Below, piece after piece: positions 60,516 through 64,000 of a stretch of DNA of 64,000 nt. Positions within the stretch are counted from its first letter, which is position 1, and every line of letters starts with the position of its first letter. The notes under the pieces are model-generated. The model worked only from the letters and a program-made list of their open reading frames with translations. It did not search any database and was not told the DNA's origin. The stretch covers positions 41,580-105,579 of the forward strand of contig NZ_JAAEDL010000020.1 of NCBI RefSeq assembly GCF_018129005.1. The letters run 5' to 3'. The DNA comes from Neoroseomonas eburnea. Lineage in GTDB: Bacteria > Pseudomonadota > Alphaproteobacteria > Acetobacterales > Acetobacteraceae. Position numbers and translations under genes: made by a program.

Positions 60516-60682
60516 TCAATCTTGCGGTCCGTATCCTGCTGGCGCTCGGCGGCAGCCTGGCGGCGCTGTTCGTGGCACGGGACTCGCCGAATTTCGGCGT
60601 CGTGCAGGGCATGCTCTCGACGGTGGTGCTGGTCTGCTTCGTGCTGCTTCTCGTCCTGTGGCGCTGGAGGAAGGACGAGTAG
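60512..60682 (+). CDS. Small membrane protein, 56 residues
   Basis: Two hydrophobic segments (NLAVRILLALGGSLAALFVA and GMLSTVVLVCFVLLLVLW) joined by a short loop RDSPNFGVVQ, ending RWRKDE. The ATG overlaps the stop of the DUF1003 gene, a coupling that supports its reality. It could be a partner subunit of the DUF1003 protein. No family was recognised. Confidence 0.6.
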   Translation: MINLAVRILLALGGSLAALFVARDSPNFGVVQGMLSTVVLVCFVLLLVLWRWRKDE

Positions 60683-60739
60683 CCGCGCGGCGCGGCCGCC
60701 TTCCCACGACGTTCCGCCCCTGGCACACAGGCGGCCGCC

Positions 60740-62308
60740 ATGCACATCGTCGAGACCCTGCTGATCCTGGTCGCCGCCTGCATCGGGTTCGCGCTGCTGG
60801 CGCGGCACGCGCGGCTGCCCTATGCCGTGGTGCTGGTGCTGGGCGGCATGGTGCTCGCCTTCATCCCCGGCGCCCCGAGGGTCGAACTCGACCCCGAGAT
60901 CGCGCTCACCTTCTTCCTGCCGCCGCTGCTGCAGGCCAGCGCGCTGCGGACGGACTGGCGCGCCTTCACGGGCAACATCAGGCCGATCCTGTTCCTCGCC
61001 GTCGGCGCGGTGCTGTTCAGCGCGCTCTGCGTCGCCGCCGCCGCGATCCTGCTGATCCCGTGGCTGCCCTTCACGGCCGCGCTCGCCCTCGGCGCCATCG
61101 TGGCGCCGCCGGATGCGGTGGCCGCCGCGGCGGTTCTGGGGCGCCTGCGCCTGCCGAAGCGGATCGTCACCGTGCTGGAAGGCGAAAGCCTGATCAACGA
61201 CGCCGCCGCGCTGGTGCTCTACCGCTTCGCGGTCGCGGCGACGCTCGCCGGCGCGATTTCCTGGTCCGAGGCCGGCGTCACCTTCGTCGCGCTCGCCATC
61301 GGCGGGGCGGCGATCGGCTGGGCGATCGGCCGCGGCGCCGTCTTCGCCATCCGCCGGCTGGACGACACGCTGCTCGAGACGGCGATGTCCTTCGTCGCCT
61401 GCTTCGCCTCCTACTTCGCGGCGGAATTCGCGCATGTCTCCGGCGTCATCGCCGTCGTCGCGACGGGCCTGGTCCTCGGCCGCGCGCAGCATGCGCTGAC
61501 CGCCCGCACCCGCCGCGAATCGCGCGCCGTGTGGGAATTCATCGTCTTCGTGCTGAACAGCCTGGTGTTCATCCTGATCGGGCTGCAGCTCAACGAGATC
61601 ATGGACCGCATGGAAGGCTACAGCGGATGGGACCTCGCCTGGTTCGCCGGCGTGCTCTCCGCGGTGCTGATCGCCTCGCGCTTCGCCTGGGTCTTCCCGG
61701 CCTCCATCACGCCGCGGCTGTTGCCGGCGCTTGCCCGCTACGGGCAGCCCGGCCCCTGGAGCCATTCGACCATCATCGCCTGGTGCGGCATGCGCGGCGT
61801 CGTCTCGCTCGCCGCGGCGCTGGCGCTGCCGGTCACCTTCCCCGAGCGCGACCTCATCGTCTTCCTCGCCTTCTGCGCCATCCTCGCGACGCTGGTGATG
61901 CAGGGCACCACGCTCGAATGGCTGATCAGGCGGCTCGGCGTGGAGGAGAAGCGCCGCCCGGGCATGAGCGTCGAGGAAGCCGCCGCCCGCACGCTGATCG
62001 CCCATGCCTCCCTGCGCGAGATGGAACGCCGTGCCGAGGACGTGCTCGCCGGCGCCATCGCCCAGGACCTGCTGCCCGAATACCGCGACCGCGTCCGCCT
62101 GCTGGACGGCATCAACCAGGGTGCGATCGCCGCCGAGCGCGCCTCCCGCCTCGAACATCGCCTCCATGCGCTGCGCGCCGGCCGCGCCCGTCTGCTGCGC
62201 CACCGGGAGGAGGACGGGCTGGAGGAGGAGCTGATGGTCCGCCTGACCGAGGAACTCGACCTCGAGGAGCTCCGGCTGCGTCGACTGCTCGGTGCCGAGC
62301 ACGGCTGA
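60740..62308 (+). CDS. CPA1-family Na+/H+ antiporter
   Basis: 522 residues: about 12 membrane segments (1-405) and a charged, helical cytoplasmic tail (410-522). The ion-site region is APPDAVAAAAVLGRLRLP followed by EGESLINDAAALVLYRFA, as in YjcE/NhaP-type exchangers; GMRGVVSLAAALALP is also typical. The start at 60740 has no strong ribosome site but fits the first membrane segment. It follows the DUF1003 pair on the same strand. Confidence 0.9.
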   Translation: MHIVETLLILVAACIGFALLARHARLPYAVVLVLGGMVLAFIPGAPRVELDPEIALTFFLPPLLQASALRTDWRAFTGNIRPILFLAVGAVLFSALCVAAAAILLIPWLPFTAALALGAIVAPPDAVAAAAVLGRLRLPKRIVTVLEGESLINDAAALVLYRFAVAATLAGAISWSEAGVTFVALAIGGAAIGWAIGRGAVFAIRRLDDTLLETAMSFVACFASYFAAEFAHVSGVIAVVATGLVLGRAQHALTARTRRESRAVWEFIVFVLNSLVFILIGLQLNEIMDRMEGYSGWDLAWFAGVLSAVLIASRFAWVFPASITPRLLPALARYGQPGPWSHSTIIAWCGMRGVVSLAAALALPVTFPERDLIVFLAFCAILATLVMQGTTLEWLIRRLGVEEKRRPGMSVEEAAARTLIAHASLREMERRAEDVLAGAIAQDLLPEYRDRVRLLDGINQGAIAAERASRLEHRLHALRAGRARLLRHREEDGLEEELMVRLTEELDLEELRLRRLLGAEHG

Positions 62309-62348
62309 TGCGTGCCGGGACTCGTTTCCGCCGCGCTATAGGTGCCGC

Positions 62349-64000
62349 ATGACCGACCTTCGCCAGGCGCTCGAAGATGCGCGCCGCGCCCTGCTCGACC
62401 TGTCCACCCGGAACCGGCTCCTCTCCCTGCCGAGGCCGGGGCGGTCGCGCGGCGTCGTCATCCTTGACGACGAGGATGCCGATTTCGTCGTCGGCGCGCT
62501 CGCTGCCGGCCGCGCCTTCGGCTTCGAGGCCGCGGGGGAGGACCCGCCCCCCGAACCGGCGCCGGCGGCGGAAGGCAAGCCCCGCCGCACCCGCAGGCGC
62601 ACGACCAGGGCTGCCGCCAAGGCCGAGGGCGTCGCCAAGGCCGACGGCAAGGCGACGCGCGAGGAATGGCAGCGCGACGAGAACCTCCGCGTCCGGCTGC
62701 CGCCGCCGGACCTCGCCCGCCGCCTGCGCGACCTGATGACCGATGCGCGCACCGCGCGGGAGGAGACCGGCGTGCCGACGCTCTACCTCGCCCTCGGCGC
62801 GCTGATGTGGCGCGACCCGGCGACGCCGGAGACGGAACGCCGCGCGCCGCTCGCGCTGCTGCCGGTGGCGCTGGAGCGCGAGGGCGTCTCGCAGACCTTC
62901 CGCCTGCGCGCGAGCGCCAACGAGGTCGCCGAGAACCTGTCGCTCCGCGAGATGCTGAAGGTGAATTTCGGCACCACGCTGCCGGAGTTCGACGCCGAGA
63001 CCTACAACCCCACCGCCTGGTCGGAAGCGGTCGCGGCGGCGGTGAAGGACCGCGCCGACTGGTCGGTCGATGCCGATGCGCTGGCGCTCGGCCTGTTCTC
63101 CTTCGCCAAGTTCCTGATGTGGCGCGACCTGGGGCCGGAGGAGAATCCCGGCCTCGCCGACCACCCGCTGGTGCGGGCGCTGGTCGGCGGCGAGGCGCTG
63201 TCCGCCCCGCCCACCTTTCCCGACGACGCCGATGTGGATGCCGAGATCCCGGTCGAGCGGCTCGACCATGTCATGGACATGGACGGATCGCAGGCGCTGG
63301 CGGCGGAATCCGTTCGCCGCGGCGGCCATGTGGTGATCCAGGGGCCGCCGGGCACCGGCAAGTCGCAGACCATCGCGACCATCCTGGCGCAGGCGGTGCT
63401 CGACGGCCGTTCCGTGCTGTTCGTGGCGGAAAAGCTGGCGGCGCTGGAGGTGGTGAAGCGCCGGCTGGAGCAGATCGGCCTCGGCGCCGCCTGCCTCGAA
63501 CTGCATAGCGAGAAGCAGTCCAAGCGCGCCGTGCTGGACGAACTCCGCGCGACGCTGGCTTTGCCGCCGCCGCCGAAGCCGAACCGCCAGGCGGTGGTGG
63601 ACCGGCTGGCGACGCTGCGCGGCCGGCTCAACCGCCATGCGGCGGCGATGCGCGGGCCCGCCGGCGCCTCCGGCATTCCGCTGCACCAGGTGATCGGCAC
63701 GCTGGTCGGGCTGCGCCGCAGGGGCGCGGCGGCGCCGGACTTCACGCTGGATGTCGCCGCCTGGGACGGCGCCGCCATCGCCGCGAAGCGCGACGCGGTG
63801 CGCGACCTCGCCGCCCGCGCGGTGGAGGCGGACGGCGCCAACAACCCCTGGCGCGGCGTGACGGCGGATATCGGCCCGGCGGACGCGGACCGGCTGATCG
63901 CGCGGCTGCCCGGCTGGATCCGCGCCTTCGCGGCGGCCGGCGCGGCGCTCTCCGCGGCCGGCGGCGCCGCGCCCGGACCGGCCTCGGTCGCCGCGCGGCT
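62349..64000 (+). CDS. DUF4011-type superfamily 1 helicase, C-terminus outside window
   Basis: 550 residues are visible and the frame is open at the edge. The N-terminus ALLDLSTRNRLLSL is the DUF4011 signature. A Lys/Arg/Ala-rich insert (about 75-107) interrupts the domain. Walker A GPPGTGKSQTIATIL is at 332-346, followed by FVAEKLAALEVVKRRL typical of SF1 helicases. Full-length relatives usually exceed 1,300 residues and often end in DUF3320 or a Vsr-like nuclease domain; that part cannot be seen. A genome-defence or DNA-repair role is possible but unproven. Confidence 0.85.
   Translation, partial: MTDLRQALEDARRALLDLSTRNRLLSLPRPGRSRGVVILDDEDADFVVGALAAGRAFGFEAAGEDPPPEPAPAAEGKPRRTRRRTTRAAAKAEGVAKADGKATREEWQRDENLRVRLPPPDLARRLRDLMTDARTAREETGVPTLYLALGALMWRDPATPETERRAPLALLPVALEREGVSQTFRLRASANEVAENLSLREMLKVNFGTTLPEFDAETYNPTAWSEAVAAAVKDRADWSVDADALALGLFSFAKFLMWRDLGPEENPGLADHPLVRALVGGEALSAPPTFPDDADVDAEIPVERLDHVMDMDGSQALAAESVRRGGHVVIQGPPGTGKSQTIATILAQAVLDGRSVLFVAEKLAALEVVKRRLEQIGLGAACLELHSEKQSKRAVLDELRATLALPPPPKPNRQAVVDRLATLRGRLNRHAAAMRGPAGASGIPLHQVIGTLVGLRRRGAAAPDFTLDVAAWDGAAIAAKRDAVRDLAARAVEADGANNPWRGVTADIGPADADRLIARLPGWIRAFAAAGAALSAAGGAAPGPASVAAR

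Overview
The window is a GC-rich (about 70 percent by eye) stretch of bacterial chromosome, densely packed with genes on both strands. It has many periplasmic receptors with twin-arginine-like signal peptides, a fused LivM-LivG transporter subunit and several SDR enzymes. This points to an alphaproteobacterium of the Acetobacteraceae type, Roseomonas-like. That placement is inferred from gene content and composition; no rRNA or other marker gene is present.

Layout. 1-7.4 kb: Bug receptors, a peptide-type ABC receptor, an M20 peptidase and regulatory or thioesterase genes. 7.4-10.2 kb: a DenD-like dehydrogenase with a YqhA-type membrane protein, divergent from diaminopropionate ammonia-lyase. 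10.2-14.5 kb: a complete ugpBAEC glycerol-3-phosphate importer preceded by direct repeats that look like Pho boxes. 14.5-16.6 kb: two tandem Bug receptors. 16.7-25.0 kb (minus): a branched-chain-type ABC importer (livJ, livH, fused livMG, livF) followed without gaps by an SDR, a fused E1 alpha/beta dehydrogenase and an AroE-like enzyme; this is the best candidate for an undescribed catabolic pathway. 25.2-31.1 kb (plus): quinone oxidoreductase, two SDRs, an SAF-domain oxidoreductase, an EamA exporter and a hydrolase. 31.4-36.1 kb (minus): a TRAP transporter with an AlkA-type glycosylase and a phosphoesterase. 36.2-44.4 kb: TerC, Bug, a lactate-permease-like protein, an MBL hydrolase, a GGCT-like protein, EamA, a ketopantoate-reductase-like enzyme and an SDR. 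44.7-50.2 kb: an M20 peptidase, then an operon of TauD-like oxygenase, Asp/Glu racemase-like protein, M81 peptidase and Bug receptor. 50.2-56.4 kb: TetR, a small secreted repeat protein, three related Bug receptors and small membrane proteins. 56.6-64 kb: an NdvA-like exporter, a CBS protein, an SDR, DUF1003, a 56-residue membrane protein, a CPA1 antiporter and the start of a DUF4011 helicase that runs off the window.

Two themes stand out. First, there are ten Bug receptor genes but no tctA or tctB membrane subunits. With the ABC and TRAP importers and many dehydrogenases, this suggests a scavenger of organic acids, amino acids and peptides. Second, the intergenic spaces carry four different families of palindromic repeats (eleven copies). 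Many lie at gene ends and some supply stop codons or the last codons of genes. The most elaborate family is about 155 bp, with hairpin stems conserved while loops vary, and modules swapped or added between copies. No transposase, tRNA, rRNA or CRISPR array was seen.
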